Shown piece after piece: positions 8,640 through 17,379 of a stretch of 64,000 nt of DNA; position 1 is the first letter of the stretch; every line of letters starts with the position of its first letter. The DNA comes from Parablautia intestinalis (GTDB taxonomy: Bacteria; Bacillota; Clostridia; Lachnospirales; Lachnospiraceae), in contig RAYQ01000002.1 in assembly GCA_003612395.1 (NCBI GenBank), positions 248,001 to 312,000 on the forward strand. Reading direction: 5' to 3'. Position numbers and translations under genes: made by a program. Under the pieces are notes generated by a model. That model saw nothing but the letters and a program-made list of their open reading frames with translations, ran no database searches and was not told the origin of the DNA.

Positions 8640-8684
8640 AAATAGTTTACCGGCTTTATTCTTTTATACAAAACAGTAAGGACA

Positions 8685-8721
8685 AGCCCGCCGAATAAAA
8701 AAAACGATGTATCGGCGGGCT
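8685..8721. repeat. Inverted repeat downstream of MATE gene
   Basis: AGCCCGCCGA/TCGGCGGGCT is a perfect 10-bp stem with a 17-base A-rich loop. The same stem and loop lengths occur in the leader of the MATE gene, but the arms are not identical. Confidence 0.55.
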
Positions 8722-8743
8722 GATTCTCTATACTCTAAACACC

Positions 8744-8779
8744 CTCCGACTTCGCTTTTTGAAGTTTGGAGAGATTTTT
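8744..8779 (+). terminator. Terminator of the first MATE gene
   Basis: CTCC-g-ACTTC and GAAGT-tt-GGAG form an interrupted stem, with AGATTTTTT just beyond it. This fits a Rho-independent terminator reading rightwards. Confidence 0.6.
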
Positions 8780-8871
8780 TATGTCCTTTTTTCGGGCTGT
8801 AATCTATCTGCTCATGCAACGCAGATTTAATCCATACATAGCATATCAGGGAATGGCAGAAAAGCAGTTAA

Positions 8872-9105
8872 AAAAATCTCTGTTTATGCAACGCTGCGTC
8901 TCTGAAAAAACCGGACACGAACCACAGCCAGCTGTCATTGGAAGGATTTACGGACAATGAGGGAAATGTGATTGACTTCGTTGTTGATGAAGCAGAAACC
9001 GTTGTCCAGGAAAAAATTAAAGCAATATGTAGAAAAAGCGGGGCGTTACAGGTAGAAAGGAAATATAGTGAAAGAGATATAAGGTTACGGGGGTGGTGTG
9101 TATAA
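8872..9105 (+). pseudogene. Unidentified gene remnant
   Basis: A frame with no start codon runs open for 78 codons and includes GFTDNEGNVIDFVVDEAETV and EKIKAICRKSGALQVERKY, which look like real protein sequence. The bases before it are open in another frame for about 58 codons with no shared family signal. I do not recognise the family. The absence of a start and ribosome site points to a decayed gene end. Confidence 0.3.
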
Positions 9106-9141
9106 ATTGTCAGCAATAGGAACTGCATTTGTTCGCAGTTC

Positions 9142-10437
9142 TTATTGCTTTAATGCAATAATGGTATGAAAAGTGAGTGTATCATCATTATAGTACATCT
9201 GCAAATTGCCATGATATTTGCTTACCACTTTACGAATGCTTTTTAATCCAAATCCATGTCCATTTTTATTTACGGTTAGCTGCCTGTCCTTACAGAGAAA
9301 AGGGTTTTTTCGGCAGGAATTGATAACTGTTATAACAATAAATGGTGTTTTTTCACGTTTGCTTGTATTAATCTCAATAAAAGAGTCAGGAATAATGCCT
9401 GCTGCCGTTATAGCATTATCCAGCAAATTGCAAAACAGAGAGGTAAGGTCATTGTCTGCAATAAAATCCGTTGTCCCACTTCGTATGTCGGCATGAAAAG
9501 TTATATGGCTGTCAGTGCATCGCTGCATATAGCGGCATAGGATGGAATTCAGCATTTCATGGTCACATAGTCTGGAAAATTCTTTCAGGTCTGGAGAAAG
9601 TACCAATTGCCGGATATAGGCGCTTATTTTAGCATACTCTCTTTGCTCATTCAGCAGGTCAATGGATTGCAGGTGCTTTTTTATGTCATGGATTAAAATA
9701 CGCTGGTTTTCATTCTGTGCATTCAGCATTTTATAGTATTGGGCTGAATCTGATTCTTTTTGAAGCAATAATTGTATTTCTGCAAATTCCATGTTTTTTT
9801 TCTGATGATAGTGGTTGATTTCAAACATGAGCAGATTTGCTGCCAGCAAAAGAACAGCACCCATGGTAACCATCCAGTCAAGTGACGATGGGAGCAAAAC
9901 AGATTCGCCAATGCTTACGAAAGTAAGCATAATAAAGATTGAGGTCAGGGGAATGAAAACAAGAAGAAAAACAGACTGATCATGCTGCCCTGCATCCTTC
10001 TTTGAGTTTTTCATTAGGTGTATCAGTATATAAGTAACTGCAAAAAATATGAGTTTACTAAAGAACGAAAAAAATAAAAGATGATAAAATTCCCTGCCGT
10101 TATCAAGAAAGCGAGGGGCAAAGTGCTTAGCAATTCCATAAACGACTAATTCACTCATTGCCATAACAGCCGTCAGTATGGAAGAATGGAATAATGCTGT
10201 ATACCAAATCAGATAATATTGTGTCAGCAGGAAAATGAAATTCAGCAAAAAATATAAAATGATATTGATCCATATAGAGTCGGACAGTGACACGCAAAAC
10301 AGGATAAAATATAAACCGCATAGCACGGCAAGTTTTCTCTGCGGGGTGCGTCTGGCAGGAAATAAATTGGAGGAGTATTGCCAGAGTATAATTGCTTCTA
10401 CAAGAAAACTGAAAAAATAACAGATTGTATTTATCAT
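9142..10437 (-). CDS. AgrC-like sensor histidine kinase (GHKL)
   Basis: 431-residue kinase. Six or so hydrophobic segments fill residues 1-200, then a coiled region with the phospho-acceptor motif HDIKKHL (about residue 250), an N box LFCNLLDNAI and a G box GHGFGLKSIRK. This is the HATPase_c_5/GHKL layout of AgrC-type peptide sensors. It starts five bases after the response regulator stop, so both form one minus-strand operon. The fragment of agrB on the opposite strand just beyond the regulator supports an origin as an autoinducing-peptide system; the present signal is unknown. Confidence 0.9.
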   Translation of the reverse strand: MINTICYFFSFLVEAIILWQYSSNLFPARRTPQRKLAVLCGLYFILFCVSLSDSIWINIILYFLLNFIFLLTQYYLIWYTALFHSSILTAVMAMSELVVYGIAKHFAPRFLDNGREFYHLLFFSFFSKLIFFAVTYILIHLMKNSKKDAGQHDQSVFLLVFIPLTSIFIMLTFVSIGESVLLPSSLDWMVTMGAVLLLAANLLMFEINHYHQKKNMEFAEIQLLLQKESDSAQYYKMLNAQNENQRILIHDIKKHLQSIDLLNEQREYAKISAYIRQLVLSPDLKEFSRLCDHEMLNSILCRYMQRCTDSHITFHADIRSGTTDFIADNDLTSLFCNLLDNAITAAGIIPDSFIEINTSKREKTPFIVITVINSCRKNPFLCKDRQLTVNKNGHGFGLKSIRKVVSKYHGNLQMYYNDDTLTFHTIIALKQ

Positions 10438-10442
10438 TTGCT

Positions 10443-11147
10443 TTACCTCGTACTTTCCAAATAAAGGAGATAGGCTTCCTTAAATGCGCTGTATTTTCTT
10501 TTTGTCAGATAAGCAGACTGATTATCTGACATATGGACAAGATTACGGTCAAAATCCGTGACATGTTCAAGATTGATAATGAAACTGCGGTGTGTCTGGA
10601 AGAAACGGTTTTTAGGGAGAAGTTCCAGCCAGTACTGCATATTGTGAATGGATTCAAAATCACACAGAGTGGTATGTACCGTTACTTTTCTGCCCTGCGC
10701 TTTCACTGCTATGACGGAAGATGCAGGCAGTGTATGCACACCTTGTTTTGTTTCAACCGGGATTTTTACTGTCATAGTGTTATACAGGTCAACCGCATCT
10801 TTCATATTACGGAAAAACCGTTGTTTAGCCAAAGGCTTTGAAAGATAACGGAAAACATGGAATCGCATTGCATCATCAAGATATTCAGAATAAGAGGTCA
10901 CAATAAAAATAATAATTTTATCATTCTTCTTTTTTAATTCTTTTCCCACATAGATACCATTCATTCCGGGCATTTCTATATCAAGAAATAGAATGTCTTT
11001 TTCACCTTTATCTGCCAGCAGGGATTCCCCGTCAGAAAAGCAGACCAGTTCGGGGCATTTTACGCTTATGTTTTCAAAAAAGTTTCTGATATATTTTTGA
11101 AGCTGTTCAATTATCAGCGCATCATCGTCACAGATTAGTATTCGCAT
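10443..11147 (-). CDS. AgrA-like response regulator (receiver plus LytTR)
   Basis: 234-residue regulator. The receiver domain begins MRILICDDDALI with acidic pocket DDD, phospho-acceptor in DILFLDIEMPGMNG, and Lys in YLSKPL. The C-terminal LytTR DNA-binding domain includes VKAQGRKVTVHT and RFFQTHRSFIINLEHV. LytTR regulators bind paired direct repeats upstream of their targets. The start follows AGAGG. Located with its kinase; the ABC exporter operon on the other strand is a plausible target by proximity only. Confidence 0.92.
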   Translation of the reverse strand: MRILICDDDALIIEQLQKYIRNFFENISVKCPELVCFSDGESLLADKGEKDILFLDIEMPGMNGIYVGKELKKKNDKIIIFIVTSYSEYLDDAMRFHVFRYLSKPLAKQRFFRNMKDAVDLYNTMTVKIPVETKQGVHTLPASSVIAVKAQGRKVTVHTTLCDFESIHNMQYWLELLPKNRFFQTHRSFIINLEHVTDFDRNLVHMSDNQSAYLTKRKYSAFKEAYLLYLESTR

Positions 11148-11192
11148 TTTTATACCTCTTTTCATGTAATTTACTACATATTTACTCTCTGC

Positions 11193-11221
11193 ATTATACA
11201 ATATAGATCAGGAAAATACAA
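11193..11221 (-). promoter_or_regulatory. Promoter of the LytTR/GHKL operon
   Basis: On the minus strand TTGTAT, 17 bases, and a perfect TATAAT, about 45 bases before the regulator start. The same -35 hexamer is used by the first MATE gene. Confidence 0.7.
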
Positions 11222-11270
11222 AGGCATATCAACCCAAAGCGCCAAAAGAATTAGCAAGATACAGGAGAAG

Positions 11271-11564
11271 GAAATCATTGAGAAATGCGCAAATATAATA
11301 GCAGACTGGCTGATAAACTGTAAGGTTGTGGAGGAAACGGATAAAGAATTATACAGTTATGCCGTATATAGTATTCTTTTGTCATTATCTCCATTGGCTT
11401 TAGCTATAGGATTGGGAATCTGCATGGGCTGTGTTGGGCGAAGTATCATGATAATCATACCGTTTGCTATAATCCGAAAGTTTTGCATCAAATGTGGCTG
11501 GAAAATTGCTTTGATAAATGACCAAAAAAGGGCAAAAAATGTCGTTTCATGCAAGAAAGGTTGA
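11271..11564 (+). pseudogene. Truncated agrB remnant
   Basis: Reading from EIIEKCANIIADWLINC into EETDKELYSYAVYSILLSLS and IPFAIIRKF reproduces the N-terminal half of AgrB, the membrane peptidase that processes the autoinducing peptide. AgrB is about 200 residues; here it ends after about 97, just past RKF where the conserved GG(Y/F)H catalytic region should follow, and that region is replaced by unrelated residues. No ATG is present: the expected start position reads ATC ATT. A GTG start inside would give 78 residues. Both ends are therefore damaged and the product cannot be a working AgrB. No agrD is visible. Confidence 0.65.
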
Positions 11565-11700
11565 AATTATGGCAAATATAGGGATAATGGAAATTGTCAC
11601 TGAAAGGCACTGAGAAGCTGAACCCTTGCTTTTTACAGGGGATGAGGCGATTTGGGGTATTGATTTTGACACTACCAATCTGATGGAAAAAGGAGATATT

Positions 11701-12864
11701 ATGAAAAAGAGAGTTTCAAAAAAGATGTTTGCGTTGTCTGTGCTTATGTCTGTCGGTATTCTGTTGACTGGCTGTTCCGGTACAAAAGCAGAACCCTCGG
11801 AGAGCACACCGATAGAAAGCAGCACAGAGGCGATACAGGGGAGTGTGGGAGGGGCAGAATCTGGAACAAACCATATCAGCGAGAAGTTGTCCGATATGTT
11901 GGTAATTGATGCGGAGGTAGTTTTGCCGAAAGAGCAGATATATAGCGTGTATGCGTTGACAAAGCAAGCATTTCCGAGAGAAGATTTAGATGCTTTTTTC
12001 GGAGTGTCGGAAGCAGTCGTAACGGATCACCCGGAATGGGTGGGGGCATATTCTGCAAAAACGGAAGAGGGCGGATACTTTAGTACGGATCCCTATGGAA
12101 ATTTTACATATACTAAGGACGAGGAAAGGGACGACTACATCGTATATTTGGTGGAATCCGCATATTATAATGCCGCCAGTTGTTCTTTCCAGAAGGAAGA
12201 AATACCGGATTTGTCTTTCCTAAACGCAGAGAATGCCATTCAGATGGGAAAGGAAAGGATTAAGGAACTGACCGGACAGGATTCGGAGGTTCTTGCTGCT
12301 TATGCTCTGAACCGGGAAATACTAACAGAGTTGGAGGAGGAGTATAGGCAGACTCAGAAATACCAAGAAGATGCACAGAGAGGGAAAGAAACTACGGTCG
12401 ATGACTGGTCGGACGCAGATGAGATATACTATATGGAGTATGAACTTAAAAAGGATGGTCTGCCAATTTATAGCGGCATCAATGAGCCGGGCATATCCAT
12501 GGCAGTGGAAACCTTTTGGACGGCAGAAACCCGAATCACTATGTTGCTTGATAAGGATGGGATTCGCTATATAGTCAGTAGGGGTGGAATTTTTGACGCC
12601 AGCCTGGAAGCAGAGGCGCAGACGATTATCTCAGCGGAGACAGCACTGGAGGCGGTAAAGGAAATTTATGTGAATACCATATTGAGCTCGCAGGTTACAA
12701 TCTCCCGGATATGGCTGGAATATGTCGTTGTACCGGACTGGGAAGAGAAGGAACAGTATAAGCTGGTGCCTTATTGGTGTGTGCAGATAGATTCGCCTTC
12801 GGGAAACAGCAGTGCGGAGCGGATCAATGCGATAACGGGAGGTAATCTATCCTATGGAGAATAA
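11701..12864 (+). CDS. Lipoprotein of an ABC-2 exporter operon
   Basis: 387-residue predicted lipoprotein: basic start, hydrophobic segment and lipobox LTGC, then a Ser/Glu-rich linker and a mixed alpha/beta domain that I do not recognise as a named family. AAAGGAG precedes the ATG. The stop overlaps the next permease gene by 11 bases, so it is part of the exporter operon. Lipoproteins in such four-gene sets may bind the exported compound or protect the producer, but nothing in this sequence proves it. Confidence 0.8.
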   Translation: MKKRVSKKMFALSVLMSVGILLTGCSGTKAEPSESTPIESSTEAIQGSVGGAESGTNHISEKLSDMLVIDAEVVLPKEQIYSVYALTKQAFPREDLDAFFGVSEAVVTDHPEWVGAYSAKTEEGGYFSTDPYGNFTYTKDEERDDYIVYLVESAYYNAASCSFQKEEIPDLSFLNAENAIQMGKERIKELTGQDSEVLAAYALNREILTELEEEYRQTQKYQEDAQRGKETTVDDWSDADEIYYMEYELKKDGLPIYSGINEPGISMAVETFWTAETRITMLLDKDGIRYIVSRGGIFDASLEAEAQTIISAETALEAVKEIYVNTILSSQVTISRIWLEYVVVPDWEEKEQYKLVPYWCVQIDSPSGNSSAERINAITGGNLSYGE

Positions 12865-13663
12865 AAGGGTACTGCCCCGTCTGTTTGGCGCTGAATTTAA
12901 GCGGAGTCTGACGGTGAGATTTCTCCTTGTACCGGTTGGCGTGGTGTTGTGCATCTGCCTGGATACCTGGAACCAGATACCATTTATGTGGACATCTCCT
13001 GAGACTATGGATGTATACTATTATTGGTGTAATTCTTTTATATTTGGAGGTTTTTATGGTATCTATGTGGTTCCGATGCTGGCGGCGCTTCCCTATGCAG
13101 TAAGTTTTTGCGAGGAATACAATACGAATATGCTGAGGGTGCTGCTTATGAAAGCAGGAAAGAAGAAATACTGCATGTCCAAGGTGCTTACGACATTCCT
13201 ATCGGGAGCTCTTTCGGTATCGGCAGGTGGGATTACTTTTATCCTCCTGGCAAATTTTTTTGTTCAGTTGTTCAATCGGACTAGATTGCCGGAGACAGAA
13301 GCCTTTCCTTATTATGAATTTTTGCTGCAAGGTAATGTTGCCTGCTATTTTACAGCGGTTATCTTCCTTTTGTTTTTGACCGGAGGGTTATGGGCAACGG
13401 TAGCTTTGCTGGTATCGTCATATTTCCCTAATATCTATGTGACGGCGGCGTCTCCTTTGATTCTATCTTTTTTGACAGGTCGGGCTTATTTGGTTTTGAA
13501 GATTCCTGTCAGACTTCGGCTGGATTTATGGCTACAAGGTAGAAGTTCCGCCGGTACAGATCAGCTCACCATTTTGTGTTCTGCGTTGGTGGTGCTGGGA
13601 CTGACTGTGGGATTTGGTATTCTGTTTTACCAGAAGCTGAAAAGGAGGGTGGAGAATGAGTAA
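12854..13663 (+). CDS. ABC-2 type permease, first subunit
   Basis: 269-residue membrane protein with about six hydrophobic segments, for example GVVLCICLDTW, IYVVPMLAALPYAVSF, VIFLLFLTGGLWATVALLV and LVVLGLTVGFGILFY. FCEEYNTNMLRVLLMKAG resembles the coupling region of ABC-2 permeases. The start overlaps the lipoprotein gene and the end overlaps the second permease, which implies coupled translation. Partner of the ATPase encoded two genes on. Confidence 0.78.
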   Translation: MENKRVLPRLFGAEFKRSLTVRFLLVPVGVVLCICLDTWNQIPFMWTSPETMDVYYYWCNSFIFGGFYGIYVVPMLAALPYAVSFCEEYNTNMLRVLLMKAGKKKYCMSKVLTTFLSGALSVSAGGITFILLANFFVQLFNRTRLPETEAFPYYEFLLQGNVACYFTAVIFLLFLTGGLWATVALLVSSYFPNIYVTAASPLILSFLTGRAYLVLKIPVRLRLDLWLQGRSSAGTDQLTILCSALVVLGLTVGFGILFYQKLKRRVENE

Positions 13664-14501
13664 GGGACTTCGGGTTTTTTGTTTTCAGCTAAAGCAGGAA
13701 TTGGTGCAAGTCAGGGTGCTGATCCTGTTCATGATTCTTGCTGTGTTTATCTATTCCTATCTGGAGCCGGTGGCTAATCTGGCACAGGCGGTTGGCGAGA
13801 AAGTGAGCCCGTGGGCTTTTCCACATCTGATGAATGATTACATCTGTCAGATGGTTTTTATGGTGAGTGCAGTCTTCCTGTTTAGCACAGCACCCTTTGA
13901 GGGGAAGGCTCATTACTATATCATTCAGCGTTCCGGGAGCCTTTCCTGGCAGTTGGGTAATGTACTGTATATTCTGGCATCTTCGTTTTTGTTTGTGGGG
14001 TTTATATGGGTATTGAGTGTTATTAGCCTGCTTTCACGAACCAAGTTTAGTGGCGATTGGGGAATCATCTGGGGGACATTGGCAAGGACAAACACAGGGA
14101 ATCAGTATGATGTCCCGTTTACAGTGTTTGCTTATATTGTCGGTGTATTTTCGCCGATGGAGGCGACTGCAATCAGCTTCCTGCTTGAGTGGGCGTGTGT
14201 CTCATGGATGGGGTTGGTGGTCTATTTGTTCAACTATATCACAAAAAAGATGACAGGGATATTGGTGGCATCACTCTTTGTATTTTTGGATGTGATGATC
14301 TACAATTCATGGACACCCAAGGCATATCTTTTCTCACCGGTGACGTTGGCACAATTGAAGGTGATGTCAGGGAACAACTTATCCTATGGCGTATCTTTGA
14401 AATATGCGGTGGTGTTCTTTGTGGTGACAATCACATTTTTTATTGTAATATGCCTGGGACAGGGAACAAAAAAAGTAAAGAAATGGGGACTGAAAAAATG
14501 A
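13656..14501 (+). CDS. ABC-2 type permease, second subunit
   Basis: 281-residue membrane protein with about six hydrophobic segments. It overlaps the previous permease by eight bases and the ATPase by four. A GGAGGGTGGAG ribosome site lies at the end of the upstream gene. It is not closely similar to the first permease, so the exporter probably has a hetero-dimeric membrane part. Substrate unknown. Confidence 0.78.
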   Translation: MSKGLRVFCFQLKQELVQVRVLILFMILAVFIYSYLEPVANLAQAVGEKVSPWAFPHLMNDYICQMVFMVSAVFLFSTAPFEGKAHYYIIQRSGSLSWQLGNVLYILASSFLFVGFIWVLSVISLLSRTKFSGDWGIIWGTLARTNTGNQYDVPFTVFAYIVGVFSPMEATAISFLLEWACVSWMGLVVYLFNYITKKMTGILVASLFVFLDVMIYNSWTPKAYLFSPVTLAQLKVMSGNNLSYGVSLKYAVVFFVVTITFFIVICLGQGTKKVKKWGLKK

Positions 14502-15142
14502 ATGACAGAAGGATTCTTTTTAAAAATGTCTCTAAGACAATAGACGGTCAGATGATATTGAAGGATATCAATCTGGAGATACCTAAGCAGGGGATATATG
14601 GAATTGTGGGCAGGAACGGCTCAGGAAAGACGGTGCTGATCAAGTGTCTGTGCGGGTTTATGCCTGTCACGGAGGGCGGGATATGGGTAGGAGAAAAACA
14701 GATCGGGCGCGATGTGGAATTTATTGAGGATACCGGGTTCATCATCGAGACACCGGGATTTTTGCCCAGAGAATCCGGATTTCGCAATTTGAGATATCTT
14801 GCCTCCATCCGAAATGTGGTCGGAAAGGAGCGCATCAGGGAGTGTATCACCTTGGTTGGTCTTAATCCTGATGATAAGAAATGGGTAGGGAAATACTCAT
14901 TGGGGATGCGCCAGCGGCTGGGTATCGCACAGACTATCATGGAGAATCCCAGTCTGATTATCCTTGACGAACCCATGAATGGGCTGGACAATCATAGCGT
15001 GGAGGAGATACGAAAGCTCCTGCTTGGACTGAAGGAGGAGGGAAAGCTAATTCTTATCATCAGTCATAACCGGGAGGACATCAACCTGCTTTGTGACAGA
15101 GTATATGAGATGGATATGGGAGTGCTGACACGAGTAAGGTAA
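14498..15142 (+). CDS. ABC transporter ATP-binding protein
   Basis: 214-residue ATPase. Walker A GRNGSGKT at about residues 37-44, signature YSLGMRQRLG (Q-loop and LSGGQ variant as in ABC-2 exporters), Walker B LIILDEP and the switch His in ISHNRED. The ATG overlaps the permease stop as ATGA, the usual sign of translational coupling; an ATG five codons earlier is also in frame. It energises the exporter formed with the two permeases. Confidence 0.9.
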   Translation: MNDRRILFKNVSKTIDGQMILKDINLEIPKQGIYGIVGRNGSGKTVLIKCLCGFMPVTEGGIWVGEKQIGRDVEFIEDTGFIIETPGFLPRESGFRNLRYLASIRNVVGKERIRECITLVGLNPDDKKWVGKYSLGMRQRLGIAQTIMENPSLIILDEPMNGLDNHSVEEIRKLLLGLKEEGKLILIISHNREDINLLCDRVYEMDMGVLTRVR

Positions 15143-15498
15143 AAATAGCAGAATACAGCAATTATTTTTTATATGTGGTAGTTTTTTCCAATGTCAAAAC
15201 CATATATGAAAGTTTTGGACATGGAAATATGTCACTAAAGTACTTCATCGGTGGTGCACGAGTAGCGTAGATAAATCTTCCCTGCTTAATTTGTGAAATT
15301 TGGCTGAGTTATTGCTTATTTTAGAAAAAAGTTTACAAACACACTTGACAAAACTTCTCTGATGGAAGGGCTTTATGCTTTTAAAAAATTCAGGCAGGAG
15401 TGAACTGTCGCGAAAAGTAAAAATTTTAGGAGTGTAAAAGTTTCAAATCTTATGATATACTTAGAACAATTGTGATTGAACTTAGGAGGACATAGGAA
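15143..15498. other. Intergenic region with inverted repeat and extended -10 promoter
   Basis: No gene is seen. TCCAATGTCAAAAC (from 15187) and GTTTTGGACATGGA (to 15225) form a bulged stem after the ABC operon. A lone TTGACA occurs at 15345 without a matched -10. Near the end TGATATACT (bases 15453-15461) is an extended -10 box placed for transcription of the symporter. Confidence 0.45.
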
Positions 15499-16827
15499 GT
15501 GGAAAGAGAAAAGCTTGGCTCACGGATGGGTTTTATTTTTTTGTCGGCAGGATGTGCGATTGGAATTGGAAATGTATGGAGGTTTCCTTACATTACAGGA
15601 CTGTACGGAGGAGGCGTATTTGTCCTTTTTTATCTGTTTTTTCTTATTACTATGGGTATACCTGTGATGACAATGGAGTTTGCAGTAGGCCGCGCCAGCA
15701 GGAAAAGTATCATTAAAAGCTTTGCCGAATTAGAAAAGCCGGGCCAAAAGTGGCATCTGCACGGATACCTTGGCATGGCAGGCAATTATCTTTTAATGAT
15801 GTTTTATACAACTGTGGCAGGATGGATGCTTTATTATTTTTATTTGATGCTGACAGGTAAGTTTGTGGGGAAAGACCTGGAACAGGTAAGCGGTATGTTT
15901 CAGGAAATGCTGGGCAGCCCGGGTGTGCTTACCACTGTAATGGCGATCATTGTAGTGGCAGGTATCCTCATTTGTTCCATGGGACTGCAAAACGGTGTGG
16001 AGCGGATTACAAAGGTCATGATGAGCCTTTTACTTATTATCATTGTTGTTCTTGCCGTACATAGTATGATGCTGGAAGGCGGAATGGAAGGATTGAAATT
16101 CTACCTGTCTCCTGACTGGCAGAGAATGAAGGAGGTTGGCGTCTGGGAGACGGTTACAGCAGCTATGAATCAGGCCTTTTTTACACTTAGTCTGGGAATC
16201 GGCGCTATGGCGATATTTGGAAGCTATATTGATAAGAAACACACTCTGCTTGGAGAATCCGTGAACATTGCCGTTTTGGATACCTTTGTGGCGATTGTAT
16301 CAGGACTGATTATTTTTCCCAGCTGCTTTGCTTTTGGAATCAGCCCGGATATGGGACCAAGTCTTATTTTTGTCACACTGCCTAATGTATTTAACGGTAT
16401 GGCAGGCGGGAGAATCTGGGGAACGTTGTTTTTTATTTTTATGACGTTTGCAGCATTTTCCACCATACTTGCCGTGTTTGAGAATATTATTTCCTGTGGA
16501 ATGGATTTATTTCACTGGAGCAGGAAAAAATCCTGTATTATTAACCTGGCAGTAATTTTTATTTTGTCGCTGCCCTGCGTATTGGGATACAATTTATGGT
16601 CGGCAATTCAGCCTTTAGGGGAGGGAAGCACTATTCTGGATCTGGAGGATTTTGTGGTCAGCAATGTGATTTTGCCAATCGGTTCCTTGTGTTATCTGCT
16701 CTTTTGCGTGTCGCGTATGGGATGGGATTTGACAAGTACCGGAAGGAAGCCAATACCGGGGATGGACTTAAGGTACCCGGATGGATTCGGATTTATGCGA
16801 CATATATTTTGCCGGTATTGTTACTGA
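15499..16827 (+). CDS. Sodium-dependent NSS/SNF family symporter, frameshifted near the C-terminus
   Basis: 442-residue frame from a GTG start with AGGAGGA eight bases upstream. GFIFLSAGCAIGIGNVWRFP is the first-helix signature of neurotransmitter:sodium symporters, which import amino acids with Na+; about 11-12 membrane segments follow. After LLFCVSR the frame goes wrong: the reading frame beginning with TAT at base 16716 continues with YGMGFDKYRKEANTGDGLKV, a membrane helix and a stop ending at base 16856, exactly as expected for the family. A single-base loss near 16711-16718 explains this. The product as written lacks its last helix, so the gene may be inactive, or the base may be a sequence error. 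Confidence 0.85.
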   Translation: MEREKLGSRMGFIFLSAGCAIGIGNVWRFPYITGLYGGGVFVLFYLFFLITMGIPVMTMEFAVGRASRKSIIKSFAELEKPGQKWHLHGYLGMAGNYLLMMFYTTVAGWMLYYFYLMLTGKFVGKDLEQVSGMFQEMLGSPGVLTTVMAIIVVAGILICSMGLQNGVERITKVMMSLLLIIIVVLAVHSMMLEGGMEGLKFYLSPDWQRMKEVGVWETVTAAMNQAFFTLSLGIGAMAIFGSYIDKKHTLLGESVNIAVLDTFVAIVSGLIIFPSCFAFGISPDMGPSLIFVTLPNVFNGMAGGRIWGTLFFIFMTFAAFSTILAVFENIISCGMDLFHWSRKKSCIINLAVIFILSLPCVLGYNLWSAIQPLGEGSTILDLEDFVVSNVILPIGSLCYLLFCVSRMGWDLTSTGRKPIPGMDLRYPDGFGFMRHIFCRYCY

Positions 16828-17012
16828 TCCTTATTATTTTAGGGTGGATTGGGTAATAAAAATGAATCGTCCGGTATACACAAAAACGGAAGCGATAAAA
16901 GAAGTACAGGCAACAATGGCTTGATATTGCAAAAGGGAATATGTTCTGTAATGTAAAATTCATAGAAAGCCAGGCGGAAGAGATTTTGGAAAAGCTGAAA
17001 GAGGATGACAAA

Positions 17013-17321
17013 TCAGCAGTCCCACCTGCATTTTTTCATATTTACGTGAAGGCTGTCCTTAAATTCCACATTTTCCTTGAGCAGGAGATTTTTTTGTTCG
17101 GGGAAATGTGGCGCTAATCTTCCCGCATGATTTACCACCCGGTGGCAGGGGTATTTACCGTAATAGCCGGATATGCTTAAGACCTTTCCCACCAGCCTGG
17201 CGTTTTTATCCCGGCCAATCAGCTTTGCAATCTGCCCGTAGGAGGCAACCTTTCCTTCCGGTATTTCTTCTACCACGGAAAGTATTTCGTATATCAGATC
17301 TTTTGTGAGAACTGCAGACAT
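17013..17321 (-). CDS. MGMT-family protein (Ogt C-terminal domain / alkyltransferase-like)
   Basis: 102-residue protein consisting only of the DNA-binding and active-site domain of O6-methylguanine-DNA methyltransferases. EIPEGKVASYGQIAKLIG is the helix-turn-helix region and PCHRVV contains the acceptor Cys. Because the Cys is present it may repair alkylated guanine, but single-domain members can also act as binding proteins that flag lesions. AAGGAG precedes the ATG. It is followed on the same strand by nothing related; YaaA lies upstream. Confidence 0.85.
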   Translation of the reverse strand: MSAVLTKDLIYEILSVVEEIPEGKVASYGQIAKLIGRDKNARLVGKVLSISGYYGKYPCHRVVNHAGRLAPHFPEQKNLLLKENVEFKDSLHVNMKKCRWDC

Positions 17322-17379
17322 AATGACTCCTTCATATATTCTATTTCCCCTGATATCTCTGGAGAGAGGCCCGGAGACT

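Noticed and set aside
8766-8960. 64-codon frame after the first MATE terminator
   Set aside because: It starts inside the terminator stem, has no family signal and overlaps a better (though decayed) frame.
11565-11700. LytTR binding repeats before the exporter operon
   Set aside because: No pair of spaced direct repeats of the usual form could be made out by eye.
16861-16923. 20-codon frame MNRPVYTKTEAIKEVQATMA after the symporter
   Set aside because: No ribosome site and no family; the region is the end of the frameshifted symporter and a non-coding gap.
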